A DNA stretch of 64,000 nt from Acanthosepion pharaonis (lineage: Eukaryota > Mollusca > Cephalopoda > Sepiida > Sepiidae): positions 27,501 through 91,500 of the forward strand of contig CAHIKZ030002624.1 of the NCBI GenBank assembly GCA_903632075.3, read 5' to 3'. Both the position numbers and the translations under genes were made by a program. The notes under the pieces are model-generated. The model saw only the letters and a list, made by a program, of their open reading frames with translations, was not told the DNA's origin and made no database searches. Positions 32,200 to 44,440 of this stretch are shown here, piece by piece (position 1 is the stretch's first letter; each line of letters starts with the position of its first letter).

Positions 32200-32240
<41 letters not shown>
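32169..32240. repeat. (TTTA)n followed by a 39-base T tract
   Basis: TTTATTTATTTATTTATTAT... leading into an uninterrupted T run at 32202-32240. On the - strand it could be a poly-A tail, but no retroposon was recognised next to it. Confidence 0.85.
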
Positions 32241-32244
<4 letters not shown>

Positions 32245-32689
32245 GGTGATCTGGTTGACTAATTTTAATTTTTGGAATTGTATTTTTTTTTGTTTTTCAG
32301 TGGTTCTTTTGGTAGAGTTTATAATCAGTTTACAATCGATCAGCAATTTTCTTCTTACAATGTTCTTTCAAACCATCTTTATCAGTTGTCTTAAAGATTT
32401 TGTGAGTCTGTTGAGTGAATGGAACAGGACAAAATATAAACCTACCAAGAATTAAAAATTACTTCTCTAGTAAAGCAGAAGCATTCTGGATATTCTTTCT
32501 CCTTAGCTGTGTGCTGTATTCCTTTAAAGATGTAACCAATGATATCTTTCTACATCTTCTTTTGTTACTTTCATCAATATTTACTCTTGATAACCCCTTT
32601 TTGTTTTTTTTTGTTTTTTTTTTTGTAATTTTCTTCCATTTATTTGTACATAGTTTCCATTTAGGTTATTTGCTGCTTTTCTTGCCTTC

Positions 32690-33210
32690 AGTGAGTAGTG
32701 AGTGTTAAACTCTCGAAGCCTTCTTTCTTTATGTTCCCGCATCATAATATCAGTAGTTTCTTTGTGTATTCTATTCCCTTTAAAACTTCTTAAAATTCTC
32801 TATTCATTACATTCCTAACATTTGTTGGTTAAACCAAATCTCTGATACATCAAGTTTTTTTCTTCAGTTATGAAATTGTCTGTCATTCACTCTCTCTATA
32901 GGACGTTAGACATCACATGCTTGTCTATTACTGTTTTTTTTCTAATGTTCTTTTTCTTTTATTTCTAAGTACCTTAATTTGTGAAAATTATCTTTTTGCT
33001 CTTCTTGTATTCCTTTGAATATCTGTTATTATACTACCCAGATCGTTGACTTTCCACACTTGTTTAATTTTGGAATTCCCGATGTCTAACCCATATCTTT
33101 GGCTGTTCATTTTGCACACCATGCACTATATCTTTTTAATCGATAGTCACTCATTTCTTCTTTCCTCGGTTGCCTCCCTTTAATTTTGTCCTTATTTTTA
33201 TGTAAGCTTC
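32690..33210 (-). mobile_element. LINE family B copy 2
   Basis: Segments at 32990-33180, such as TCCACACTTGTTTAATTTTG and GTCACTCATTTCTTC, match the order of blocks in copies 1 and 3 downstream of the RT box. Only the post-active-site region is present. Confidence 0.65.
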
Positions 33211-33839
33211 ATGTACTCTTTACTGTCTCTTAAAAAATGGTATTCTTCTTGCTGTTTTCAATGTATTTCTGTCATTGATAAAATAAAACCAATATAATGC
33301 TGTCAGTTTAGCAGACTGTGCTTGGAAAAAGAGAAATTTGTTTATCACTGAAAGCTTTTTTCTCATTTCTTTCTCTGTTAGAAAACAAATGATAAAAACG
33401 TCTACTTGTTTTTTGTTTTTTGCAGTTAATACTTTGCTTAGATATTTAGTTTCATTTATCATCAAATGTTTTATTTATAAATATTTGAATTTCTAGAAAT
33501 GCACTTTAGAAATTCTTATGTTACTATATTGAAGGATATTGAATCTGTTTAAATTGTAGGCAGTAAAATGGTAATTGTTGACAATGTTATTCTTGGGTAG
33601 CATTATTTCAGATCAAGACTGTTTTAGCTTTAAAATTAAGTAATTATTAGTTTTAAAATGTTTGCATATGTTTTTTGAAGTAACATTTTATAAATGTTGG
33701 AATCTCCATGGATAGTGTTGAAATTATGAATTACATGAGTTTACTTGAATATTCTGTTATATCTAGACTGGGTTCATTCCACTTTTATTGATATCTGGTG
33801 ATTCTGTACTGTAATTCTTATTTTGTGCTATGTCTCTTC

Positions 33840-34745
33840 AGAAAGCTGGTGATCTCCACAACTTCTTATCCTTTGTAGCTCTAAGTAATGTTTGTCTCCT
33901 TACTATCCTGCCTAGTCCCTATTCTGCTATCCATTTACACAAGTTTGTTGGGTAAGTTACTCAATATCTCCCTTTGCCTCCAATATGTGCTGTGAGTGTC
34001 ACATTCTTCAACTGTCTCTTTCTGATTTAAGTACAAGTGTCTTTTTTGTTTCCATTTTCTGTAAAACCTCATCCTTATTCACATGTTCCATCCATGATAT
34101 TCTCAGTATCCTTCTGTAGAATCACATCTCTCTTGCCTCAAATCTCCTCTTCATCTGTGAGGAAATTATCCAGCATTTACTGCCACATAAAAGGAGTGAT
34201 ATTACATAACAGTTCAGTACATTTTTTCCGCCTTCTAATGAAATTTTCATTTTTAAAATTCTTTAGCTTTTGGAAAGCATCTGTCACTATTCCAGTGTTT
34301 CCCATTGTCTGTTGAAACCTTTTCCAGATAGTTAAATTTCTGTACCTGCTTGATTTTGATATTTACAATTTGTAGCTCATGCCTTGGGCTGTTCTTTTTA
34401 CTGAAAAACCTTACATTGTCTCTTCTTACAACTGATGGTGAGTCCTTTCTTCTTACTATCCTTTTCTACCTTGTCTAGGAATTCCTGCGGTTTTCTTTCT
34501 CCATCTGCTATCAACACAGTGTCATCTGCATATCTTATGTTGCTAAGATTGTGCCCACCAATGATAAATCGTGGTAAGCCTTCTAGTTAGGATTGTCTTG
34601 TTGTATATAGCTTAAATAAATTTGGTGAGAAGATGCATCATTGTCTTATGCTGCTCTTTCTTTGTGTATAGTTACTCAGTTCATTTTATATCCATATGCG
34701 GCCGGTTTGATCCCAGTATTCTGGGTTATTCTAATATCTTTCCCA
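33840..34745 (-). mobile_element. LINE family B copy 3, with intact YADD box
   Basis: Reverse complement of 34441-34700 reads GCIFSP-like text (with a stop where Gly is expected), NLFKLYTTRQS, GLPRFIIGGHNLSNIRYADD, then TVLIADGERKPQEFLDKVEK and DSKKKGLTISCKKR. This is the palm of a LINE reverse transcriptase with both catalytic Asp codons kept. Stops interrupt the frame on either side. The 3' region to 33840 is shared with copies at 38995, 41240 and 48945. Confidence 0.85.
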
Positions 34746-36050
34746 ACTTTGTATAAAATAATTTAACAAGTGTGAATGCTCATTAGAATTATATAAAAAT
34801 TTCAAATTTAAATTTTCTATCTCCTGTCAAACTCAATACTACTTCGTTTCTGTAAGCAAGTTATCTCCCTTGAATCACTAGCATTCGTTTAAATCTTTAA
34901 ACGAGAGTATAATAATGATCATGAAAATAATTGTATAATTATTAATATAAATTCTTCATAAAACTAATTTCCAATGCAAAAATTTCTTTAAGTTTTCTCA
35001 ATTTTGTATTCTTGATCAAAAGTTAGTCATTTATTTCTACATAAGTAAAATTTGTAACTTAGAAATTAATGTTATGAAGAGGCATATTTCCTTAATTTGA
35101 TTGAGTTTTATTTTGTTTCTTCTTTGTAGATATAAAGTATGTATTTTTTACACTTTTATAGGGATTTTAATTAGCCAATCATCTTACGTAGAATTTGTTG
35201 AGTGGTAGAGAATTGATCTCCTAAAAAAATTGGTTTTCCAGTGTTTTTTCTATTAAGTTAATTTTTAAAAATTTAAAATGTTATATTTTTATTACATAAA
35301 TTTGATAATTCCATATTTATTACATTTTATAATAGTGTTCTTATTCTTGAGTTGTATTTAATCATGTCTACTGTAACCTGTTTTGATTGAAGCCTTTTCA
35401 TTGAGAAAGAACTATTTTTACTTTGTTGCCTTTTGATAGTTTGATTATGTTTTTCTAATAGACTACCTCAATGATCTAGTTTGTGGTATAATACAATAGA
35501 GATTTTTATACTGTATTTCTTGACATTTATTTTGGGATATTTTATAAAAATATAAGAATGTTTACATGGTTGTTATCTGCAAGTTTGTTCAAAATAGAAG
35601 TCATCTTTACATTATTATTTTTTTAAACTATCCTTACTTTTCACTTATTTGTAGACTAATAACTAGAAATATTGGAAACATGTATCTTCAATTTCAATGT
35701 AGATTTACTATAAATGTCATGTTTTTTTAGTCTTATGCAAGCAAACTAATTTATTTTAATTTTGTGAATTTATCTATCTTTTAGACTTTACAAAAGTAGA
35801 AAAGAGCCAACATTGAAAGTTGTTTCCGCATAAAAAAAATTTAAGGAAAATTTCAGAGTAAAACATTTATATTTAAGATTTTTTTTAATGGCAAAACACA
35901 AAAAGTTCAGGAGTGAAGAGCTAATTACACAGCAATAAAAATTGAGCAAATGTATTTTTTAATTGTTATTTTAGGTTAAAAATTCATAACTTCTAAAAAA
36001 AAAAAAAAAAACTATTATGACAGCAGAAATACTATTGTGTCAAATACAAG
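34746..36050. other. Intron 6, no feature beyond a short motif
   Basis: AT-rich sequence. Contains CAAGTTATCTCCCTTG at 34857-34872, a short motif that recurs in this window. No gene is seen. Confidence 0.5.
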
Positions 36051-36054
36051 TACA

Positions 36055-37885
36055 TCTCACCCTATGTCATTCAGAGGTCATGACTTAGGTTGAAAAATGA
36101 AATAACCACACTATAAATGGCAAATAAGCACTCACCATTGCACATTACAGTATTTATGATATGTACGTACAGTATTCTGAATAAAATAATTTATCAGAGA
36201 TATAGCCTTACACTTAGCATTAGCAATGAAAGAACGGTCTGGCAATTTTTTCCAATATAATCCAGTTTCATCAATGTTAAAAATCTGTTCAAGAAGAAAC
36301 CTGTTTTCTTCGATTATCTTAGCCAATGCTTTAGGAAAATTGACTGCTGCTTTTTTGTCAGCTGATGCACTTTCACTTTGCTTCTTGATAGTGATAACTT
36401 CTTTGTTCTTTAAATTTTGTAAAACAGCCTTGACTCACTTTAAACTCTACATCTTTCTCATCAGGGTATTTTTTGTTCAGTTCCTCAAACAAAGATGACA
36501 CTTTTGCTCGAATGATTTCTTGACTAATAACAGCACACTTATGATTCACCCTATCAATCCAAAGTGAAAGAAGTTGTTCCATCTCTTCAAAGATTTTTTC
36601 CTCTTATTGATTACAGTATTCTTCATCCCTGGGGCATCAGATTTGATAAGTGCCAAAATCTTATCCTTATTGTGAACAATCATCGATACAATTATCTTAC
36701 TCATTCCAAAAGATTGAGAAATTGGTATAATCTTTTCATCTTTTACATGGTGTTTTATCATAGTAAGTTTATCATCCAGTGTTGTAGCATGATGCTTAGC
36801 AATTGCAGTAGGAATTTTCTTAGAAGCCATTGGGGCAAAATATAAAGTCACAAACGAATTAGAGAGTAAGTGATAAGCAGATGTATACCATGCATATGCC
36901 TAAACTAAACTGGATTTCAATTTCATGGGAATCACAAGTGGCGCTGACAATAGCAACAAATCGTAGATATTGGAACTACTGTGGAAAACACCTATATTGA
37001 GCTCTTAAAGGCCACTAAATAAGATGACAACACAGTCACAGAGCCATATTTATCACAACGTTTCCGGAAAATGCGCTCTAGCCTTCTTCAGGTGGTTGGA
37101 AAAGAACTGAAATTTCGCTCACTGGGGACATGAACTGTTCTAGTTCTTGCCATGTTTAATGGATGTCAGTTATCAGTTATCTCCTGTTAATTTTCCTGAA
37201 AGTTCTCCACTGCCTTAAACGGGTATTGAACTCACACTCTTTGGGTCCTGTCACTGGATCTAACCAACGTTTTATCCACTGTGCCAGGCACAGTGGATGA
37301 GGAGTTTGAGTTCAATATTCTGTTAAGGCAGTAGAGAACTTTCAGAGGGAAATTAGCAGGAGATAACTGATAACTGACATCCATCAAACATAGCATGTGG
37401 AACTAGAACAGTCTACCCCGGTGAGCGAAATAAAGGGTTCAGTTCGACATTCCAACCACCTGAAGAAGGCCGGAGCATACAACGGCCAAAACGTTGTGAT
37501 AAATATGCTGACAAAGATGAGGACAATAGTCCAAATAATGTAAATAATACCTCATCCCAGAAATATAGACAGACTCCACAGTCACAGGTTTTCATATTTT
37601 GTTCTCTAGGATTTATGATGATTATATTAACATTTACTGTAAATGTATGTATTTTGATATGATTATATATACTTTTATTCTTATTTATTGTACAGTAAAA
37701 TGATTTTATGTGCTTTTAACACTTTTCTACTGATATTATGACTTCAATATTTATGATGGACAGACATAAAGTCGAATAAAATGACTTAAACTTGATTTTT
37801 ATTTTTCCATATATTTTTTTTGATAAATGACGTATAATCTAGAACGACTTAACTCGAAACGACATAACCCGAAGTATACGTGTAA
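36055..37885 (-). pseudogene. Tigger/pogo-type transposase pseudogene and element remnant
   Basis: The coding part (36851 down to 36132) starts MASKKIPTAIAKHHATTLDD, a divergent pogo/CENP-B-type helix-turn-helix region. A second frame has MEQLLSLWIDRVN, VSSLFEELNKKYP and CFTKFKEQRSYH (the CENPB-type DNA-binding region). A third has FLLEQIFNIDETGLYWKKLP, with the first catalytic Asp of the DDE domain in NxDETG. Three frames mean at least two shifts; the rest of the DDE domain is missing. Possible terminal repeats are CTATGTCATTCAGAGG near 36062 and, in reverse complement, TTATGTCGTTTCGAG near 37870. If these are the ends, the 37044-37507 foldback lies inside the element. Confidence 0.82.
37044..37507. 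mobile_element. Inverted pair of tRNA-derived SINEs forming a foldback
   Basis: CATATTTATCACAACGTTT at 37044 pairs with AAACGTTGTGATAAATATG ending at 37507. CTTCTTCAGGTGGTTGGA pairs with TCCAACCACCTGAAGAAG, and the two halves keep pairing to the centre ATCCACTGTGCC-A-GGCACAGTGGAT (37274-37298). In the left half the - strand reads a tRNA-like head: GGCACAGTGGATAAAACGTT then GAGTTCAATACCC (B-box-like). The right half lacks about 20-40 bases of this head. So two SINE copies lie head-to-head with their tRNA ends at the centre. Confidence 0.85.
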
Positions 37886-37949
37886 TTATGCTAATTAGTG
37901 CATTTCTCTCTTTTCCTAAAAAATGTAAATATATTTTTATATTTTGTGG

Positions 37950-38055
37950 CAAGTTATCTCCCTTTATATTACTAAACTCGACTATTGCTATTTCATAAAC
38001 GCTAGTTGATTTTGTTGGAATTAACAGATTGCGACAGCTATTAGGGAGATGAGAT
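37950..38055. repeat. Short inverted pair of the mollusc-like AGGGAGATAA motif
   Basis: AAGTTATCTCCCTT (37951) and TTAGGGAGATGAG (38041) face each other about 75 bases apart. Further copies of the motif occur at 16401, 17894 and 34857. Confidence 0.5.
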
Positions 38056-38994
38056 TAAATATACTTTAATGTTTAAAAAAAATTCATTATTGTTTAGGTA
38101 ATAAGCATTATAACATGGCATAAATAGCTATATTGTGGAAAAAGGAATTTTCGACAATATACACATTTTTATGTATTTATGATTATTTTTAACTTTTATC
38201 AAAAACGACATTCTTGTACATGTTGTTATGAATAATACACATTATTACTAATTTTTTTAATTAATAACTATTTGTGCTCAGTTGTTGACATTAATAGCTG
38301 TCTGCTGATGTGTTAAAATTTTGGAATAATGCAAAAATAAAAATTTAAATTTCATCTCTGATAGATGTCACAATCTGTAAGTAATTTACTTGGAAATAAA
38401 ACATTTGAAACAAAATAGCAAATAACTAAGATTGAAAATTTATTATCAAATAAAAATTCTCATAAATTTTAATCTTATGTACAGTGTACTGTTCACTGAA
38501 AAGTACATATAAATTACTTGATCTTACTATAAAATTTCAAACATTGTCATGTTTAATGACAGATGACCTAATAAATCTGAAGTTTTTTTTTTTTTTTTTA
38601 CTGTTTTATTATTGAGTCATTGAAAATTACTGTCAATCATCATAACTGAATTTATTTAATGTTTGCTCATTAAAATTATTATTGCACCTTCTAGTGGCCT
38701 TTAAATAATATTATAATTTATAATAAACATATTTTTCTTTTTTATCATATAGTTTTTTAAATCATTATTGCCTTTATCTAGGCTTACTGTATATTTTTGA
38801 GGAGTCTGTCTTAGTGCCCTTCTAGTGACATAGGCTTTTAGTATTTGTGTGTGTGTGTATTTTAATCTTGAAGCTTATGTGATGTTGGGTCATGAAAACA
38901 CCTTTATTATATAACCTAAATCAATGATAAAAACAAAAAAACTATCTCAGTTGGAGGTTTGGAAATTGTTAAGCCCACTTTTATCACACCATTT
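38056..38994. other. Intron 6, no feature recognised
   Basis: AT-rich sequence with a T tract at 38584-38599 and a (GT)n run near 38846. No frame is supported. Confidence 0.5.
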
Positions 38995-39175
38995 TGTCAT
39001 AGTATCCTTCCTACTCCCTGTTCTGCCATCCATTTAGACAAGACTGTTAGGTAGGTTACTGTCTGTTTATCTCTGTCCCACTTGCTTTCAATATGCCCAG
39101 TATCAAATTTTCCAAGCCTTTTCTCCTCATGAGTCCAAAAACTTTCAACTGTCTCTTTCTGATAAGTATAAGTAT

Positions 39176-39210
<35 letters not shown>

Positions 39211-39520
39211 GTTTGTATTTTCCTTAAAACTTCTGTTATGTACATGCGCCATGATATTCTCAGTAGCCTTCTGTAGAATCACATTTATATCGCTCTAAGT
39301 TTCCTGTTAATCTTTAAGGAAGTTGTCCAGAATTCACAGCCATATCAGAGGATTGATATTACATAGCTCTTTTTCTTTGTTTTTTTTCCCTGTTTCGTAA
39401 TACTTTTTGGAAGGCATCTTTTGCTATCAATGTAACCTTCAGATTTTGGTGTCACATTTTCCAACATCTGTTAAAATACTTTCAAGATATTAAAACATCT
39501 GTACTGGTTTGATTTTTGTA
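38995..39520 (-). mobile_element. LINE family B copy 4, 3' fragment
   Basis: TCCTTCCTACTCCCTGTTCT, GCCATCCATTTAGACAAGAC and the following blocks match 33890-34340 in order. A 31-base T tract (39179-39209) sits inside the copy. Confidence 0.8.
39179..39209. repeat. T31 homopolymer
   Basis: An uninterrupted T run inside the LINE B copy, probably expanded from a shorter T tract. Confidence 0.95.
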
Positions 39521-41239
39521 CATAAATATAAAAATAATTTATAATAAGCATGAGATTTGAATGCTTTGTTTAAGGTAATATCACTCAGTTAAAAAAAAAA
39601 AAAATTTATTAATTTTTTTTTCTATAGCTATATCTTGCAAATATTGATAAAATTTTGTTTGGAAAATAATTTTCATTGTTTTAACTGATTTTTCTAAATC
39701 TTTTTTAATGTTAACAATTTTGTTACTGTTTTAAAATTTTAAGAATGGTAACATGAAAATGGCAGTTTAGAAAATTCACAGGGGAGGTAACCACCTTAAA
39801 AAAAGGCATTCAAAATAAGTGATATTTCATTACACATTCAATTTATTTTTTTTGCTTCATACATAAAGAATAAAAATATAAATTCCTATTTAGTAAATTT
39901 AAAAATAAAAGATCAGCAACTTCCTTCTTTCATAAAAAAATCTTTTTTTTTTTTTTTTTTTTTGTTGTTGTCTGGTTGAACCTTATGCTTTATTAATCTT
40001 ATTAAATTAATACTTTTATCTATCCATATATAAAAAAAAAATACTTAATCTGTAAGAAAACCTAGTTTTTTTTTTTTTTTTTTTATTTACTATATATTAT
40101 GGTCATTGTAGCTGTTTTTTAAAATTGATAAAAAAAAAAAAATTCATGTCCATTATTCTTTATTGGCTCGGGTTTGTTTTGTCCTTGCATCTGTTACACA
40201 GCACTTTTTGACCTGGTAATGCTACACTGCAGCCTTGTTTCTAACTCTTATTATGACAATACTTATGCTGAAGTACAAATAAGTGTTAAAACACAGGTAT
40301 TTTTTCATCTTGAAAAATAATATCCAGTCTCTTGATTCATTCATTGTATGAAAATATTGGAGTAAATAGTCACAAAAAAATCAAACCCACTGGGTTGGTA
40401 GAACGTTATTATAAGAAGGCCTGATTTCAAGTGAGAAAATCTTTTTAGTGATCAATTTAAATTTTGTAAAACTGTTATGTTAAAAAGATTTCTGCCTGTG
40501 ATGCTTTGTCTCACTGTAAAAAAGATAATCAAGTTTTTTTTTTTTTTTTTTTTTTTTTTTAATGTAAATATTAAGGAATCGTTCCATTTGATTTGTAAAT
40601 TTATTAAATTAAATGCAATAGGTTAGATGCTACTCATAGAAACATTAGTACAACAGCTGCAAATAAGCTCTCTGCATTTATCTTTCTTTACCAGGACTCA
40701 TTGCAATTAAACTTTATGTATCTTTGTGATGTGGTAATTGTTAAACTATTAACAATTTTGGTATAGAAGACTAGATAAACAGTTGAAGACACATGTATCT
40801 CATGTGTGTTTGCTAATGCTTGTTCTATTGAATCCAGTAGGCTAATTTACATTCTTTACAATTACATTTGCTATTTGCTTGCCAGGGTAATCTATTTTCG
40901 ATTATTGTTATTTTCTGGTACCATTTTTTTTTTTTTTTTTTTTATGTGTTAAGTTTCTTCTCTTCTGTTAGAATAAAATCTATCTATAATAGCTGGCTGT
41001 GATCTGTCATTAATGCTTGTTTTAATTCTTGATCACAAGCAATTTTTTTTTTTTCATGATTTTCAATGTGTACAATATGCAGATTTAGTGCAGAATTTAA
41101 TGAATGAATTCTTTTCTCTCTTGCCAAAAATATTTACATTATTTGCACATAAAATAATTAATGCTAAGCTGTAAATTGTTGGAGTAGTTCTAAAGCCAGT
41201 GAGAAGTAATGAAATAATTGGAAACCTTGCTGATGTATC
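39521..41239. other. Intron 6 with many T/A homopolymers
   Basis: T tracts of about 15-27 bases occur at 39945, 40067, 40536, 40926 and 41042. No gene, RNA or transposon is recognised. Confidence 0.5.
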
Positions 41240-41450
41240 TTCTATGTGTCGTATCCCTTCAGGACTTGGGTGGTTATGGCTCTCTACAACTGTCTATCCC
41301 TTGTAGCTCTTAGTAATGTCTTTTGCCTACCCCGCTTCCTCTATTCATTCGCACATGCTTCTCAGTTAGGTGGCTCACTGCCTCCTCCTGTCTATTGCTT
41401 TTGATATGTCCTGTGTGGATTAATTTTTCCAAGCCATCTCACTGATGTAT
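41240..41450 (-). mobile_element. LINE family B copy 5, short 3' fragment
   Basis: CTCTACAACTGTCTATCCCT, TGTAGCTCTTAGTAATGTCT and GCACATGCTTCTCAGTTAGG parallel 33850-33970. Confidence 0.75.
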
Positions 41451-41570
41451 ACTGGATTTGAAAATGCAGTCAAATGTAAAGTTATTATTGCTGCTCCTGC
41501 CACTATGATTAACATTTGCTGTGTCAGTATGTAATCATTAAAATGAATGAAAATTTTGATATATTTATTG

Positions 41571-41674
41571 AATTAAATCCTACCTGTGATATCATGCATT
41601 ATATAAATAGCTAGTCTGGTATATGCCAGACTAGCTATTTATATAATGCATGATATCACAGTTAGGATTTAATT
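41571..41674. repeat. Nearly perfect 49-bp inverted repeat
   Basis: Left arm 41571-41619, spacer TATATG, right arm 41626-41674. The arms match at 48 of 49 positions (C versus A at the pair around 41583). They start AATTAAATCCTA and end CTAGTCTGG. The lack of divergence implies a recent origin or repair by gene conversion. Confidence 0.95.
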
Positions 41675-41881
41675 ATAATTTAATTATATTATGAACTGAA
41701 ATCTTTACAGTAGCAAATTGGTTTGTGAAATGAGCTTGTTAACCATTGCAATACAAATATCCATTTTTTTTTATACTAGGCTACAACAGAAAGTGGTTGA
41801 GTGATATCTACTGGTAGCACCAAAAATGTAGTTGAGGAGAGAGAGGATTTATATTTGATGATGTATGGTTCTGACTTTCTT

Positions 41882-41887
<6 letters not shown>

Positions 41888-41939
<52 letters not shown>
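41888..41939. repeat. (AT)n microsatellite
   Basis: About 26 AT units after a T tract. Confidence 0.95.
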
Positions 41940-41944
<5 letters not shown>

Positions 41945-42149
41945 AAGAGAAAAAATATTTTGAGTTATGTCTCTTTCAGTATCAAGATAAAAGAGGATAA
42001 TTTTAAAATTGTTAATTATGCATAGAGAATTAAGTCACCTGCAATTCCCACAGTAAAATAGTAAGATGCTATTTTAAAAGTACATATGAGCCAACTGAAC
42101 AAAAAAAAATACTTGATTTGGATTCTTAAATAATATTGTTGAATTTGTT

Positions 42150-42930
42150 TATTTCATATGTATATAAATTCATAAAATCTAGATACCTTAGAGGAATGTT
42201 TATCTAAACAATTACCATTAAAGTATTTATAGAAAAGGCACAGGGAAGGTACATTATGGCACTGGGAAAGTGATTGAAACCAAGATGCCAGGTCACAGCC
42301 CAAAACATTGCAGATTCTTCTTTGGATTTTATCAAGAATCTCTAAATATATAACAGGAGCAACAGACCAGATGTAGCAATATTCAAAGCAAGAACAAATG
42401 GTAGACTTATAAATATGTAAGATAGATTCTAATGAAAAAAATTCTCTAGCATAGCACAATAAACCAACTTTCCTAGCAGCAGACGTAACAATTGATTCAG
42501 TAATCTTTTCACTTCATGTCAAGAAAATATTTGTCCAAGAAGATATAATAAGTCACTCTTTTGGTGGTTAGCATCAGCCATGTTAATGGAAGGCAAAAGG
42601 GGTTCTCTCAGACAATTAAAAGAGAGCAGTTTTATTTTGGCAGCATTAAAATTAACAAGGCATTCTTTGCTCCATTTAACAACAGATTGTAGGTCTTTTT
42701 TTTTTCTTAAATCAATTGCCAATTTGAACTTATTGAACCAATCAGACTTGCTGTTAACACAGGAGTAAATAGTTGTCATTAGCATAGATACCAAGTTGAG
42801 AACTGATGACATCAGGAAGAACATAGGGCCAAGGATAGTGCCCTTGGGCACATATGCATTAATGCAAAAAGATCTAGAAGAGTGGCCATTCATGATAACT
42901 TTCATTTAGCAATTTGATAAGAAAGATTGA
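42150..42930 (-). mobile_element. LINE family A copy 4
   Basis: Reading down from 42905: RSFCINAYVPKGTILGPMFF (the GVPQGSILGP box, here AYVPKGTIL), a degenerate palm lacking a clean YADD, then LVNFNAAKIKLLSFNCLREP. The C-terminal part follows: ILHIYKSTICSCFEYCYIWS and LDKIQRRICNVLGCDLASWF. Frameshifts separate the two halves. The 3' tail is not reached. Confidence 0.87.
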
Positions 42931-44165
42931 ATCAAGTTTTAAAATATTTATTTTATATTGTCTCTTTTTTATAATTTTGTACTGTCAGCTCCACTTTAAA
43001 CAGTTGGTGTTGATACTGATTCATATACATAATTTTTGAACTGTAATATATTTAAGTTTACTGATTTTTTTTTTTTTTTTTTTTTTTGTATAACTAATTC
43101 TTAACACTTTATCATAACTGCAGGTCGCTCATATCTTACAGGTGGGTTGAGGGAGTGCTAAAAAGTTAGTGACCTGGTCCACTTCACAAAATTTGACTAC
43201 TAGAGTTGGTCGGTTTAGCAATTTATGTTTCGATGTCAGTTTCCAGATTTTTTTTCCCTTGATACCGTGGTTTTCAATTCGGTTTTTAATTTAATATTTT
43301 TCCTTTCTAAGGAAGCCATTCATTTTCTTGTGTAATGATAGCATTTCCAGTTGATATCTGATTTTGTTTGAGATTGATAAATTTGCAACTTAGTCTGTTC
43401 AACTTGTAATTTCTCGTGTATTTCTGGTCCAATCTTAAAAATATTCATATGGATGGAAAGAAAATAAAATAATCTTTCTAAATATGTAAGTTGTATGTGC
43501 TTTTATTCATTGAATTATTTTTTACAGCAAGTTAAAATGCTATTTTGTTTTGAACAGCCGAAAATGTGAAAATTTTTTTTTTTTTTTTTTTTTTTTGAGA
43601 CTAAATTTTACATGTTACTTTGTTTTGCAAAATCAAAGTGACCAATCAATATTCTTAAAATTGTACACTCAATTAGAAGATACAACCAGGAAGATGTTCA
43701 TTTTTTTTCTCTGACCCATAGAAGTGAATTCCTTAAAAAATTATAAAATAAAAAAAAAAAAAGAAAAGAAAAAAAGCAACTGATAGTAATAAATGTGTGG
43801 TAAAAAGAACTTCCAAATTATTGAAACTACTGTCTGACACTAACAGACACTTGTTTTCGATTAAAGTTTATTAAACTTTCAAATAACTTGTCAACTACAA
43901 ATTACCATATTTATTAACAAATTTGTAAAATCCAAAAGAAATTGTCACATAAACTATCTATATTTGTGTCTTTGGACAACACATTTGAGAGAGAATATGG
44001 TATAGCTCTCCAGGAATTAGTTTTTATGATGTGGCTTTTAAAAGGCCAAAAAATGAAATCCCTCATGTTTTAAAATAATTAAAAATACAGCAATTCTTTT
44101 CTGGTATACCAGTCAACTGTTATTGGGGTTTTGTAAATAGATTTTTTCTAAACAAGGAAAATCAA
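42931..44165. other. Intron 6, no feature recognised
   Basis: AT-rich with T tracts at 43063 and 43569 and an A-rich stretch at 43740. A GC-richer piece at 43120-43270 is not identified. Confidence 0.45.
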
Positions 44166-44167
44166 TG

Positions 44168-44420
44168 AGTTATTTTTCCCCCCTCAAATAAATTTATGGT
44201 TTAATCTAGTGAATACACCCAAAATTAAATATTAAAAATAATTAAAAGCTTTTAATTTCACTTTTTAGAATGTGTATATTTCCAAATCTGCAAGTATCAC
44301 CTGTTCTTTTTTAGATACACATTTTAAAACTGAAATTAAAACTTACTTTTTTTTTTTGTTTTAATATCTAATTTTAGATGTATTCACTAGATAGAAACAT
44401 AATTTTATTTGTAGAAAAAA
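44168..44420. repeat. Diverged palindromic element with CTAGTGAATACA arms
   Basis: CTAGTGAATACACCCAAAAT at 44206 and the reverse complement of the right end at 44390 (CTAGTGAATACATCTAAAAT) pair. Pairing continues outward (AAATAAATTTATGGTTTAAT versus AAATAAAATTATGTTTCTAT) and inward toward a centre near 44292. Arms are about 120 bases with many substitutions, so this is older than the palindromes at 31851 and 41571. A further half copy lies at 44441-44560. Confidence 0.75.
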
Positions 44421-44440
44421 AAAACAAAACAACATTACTG

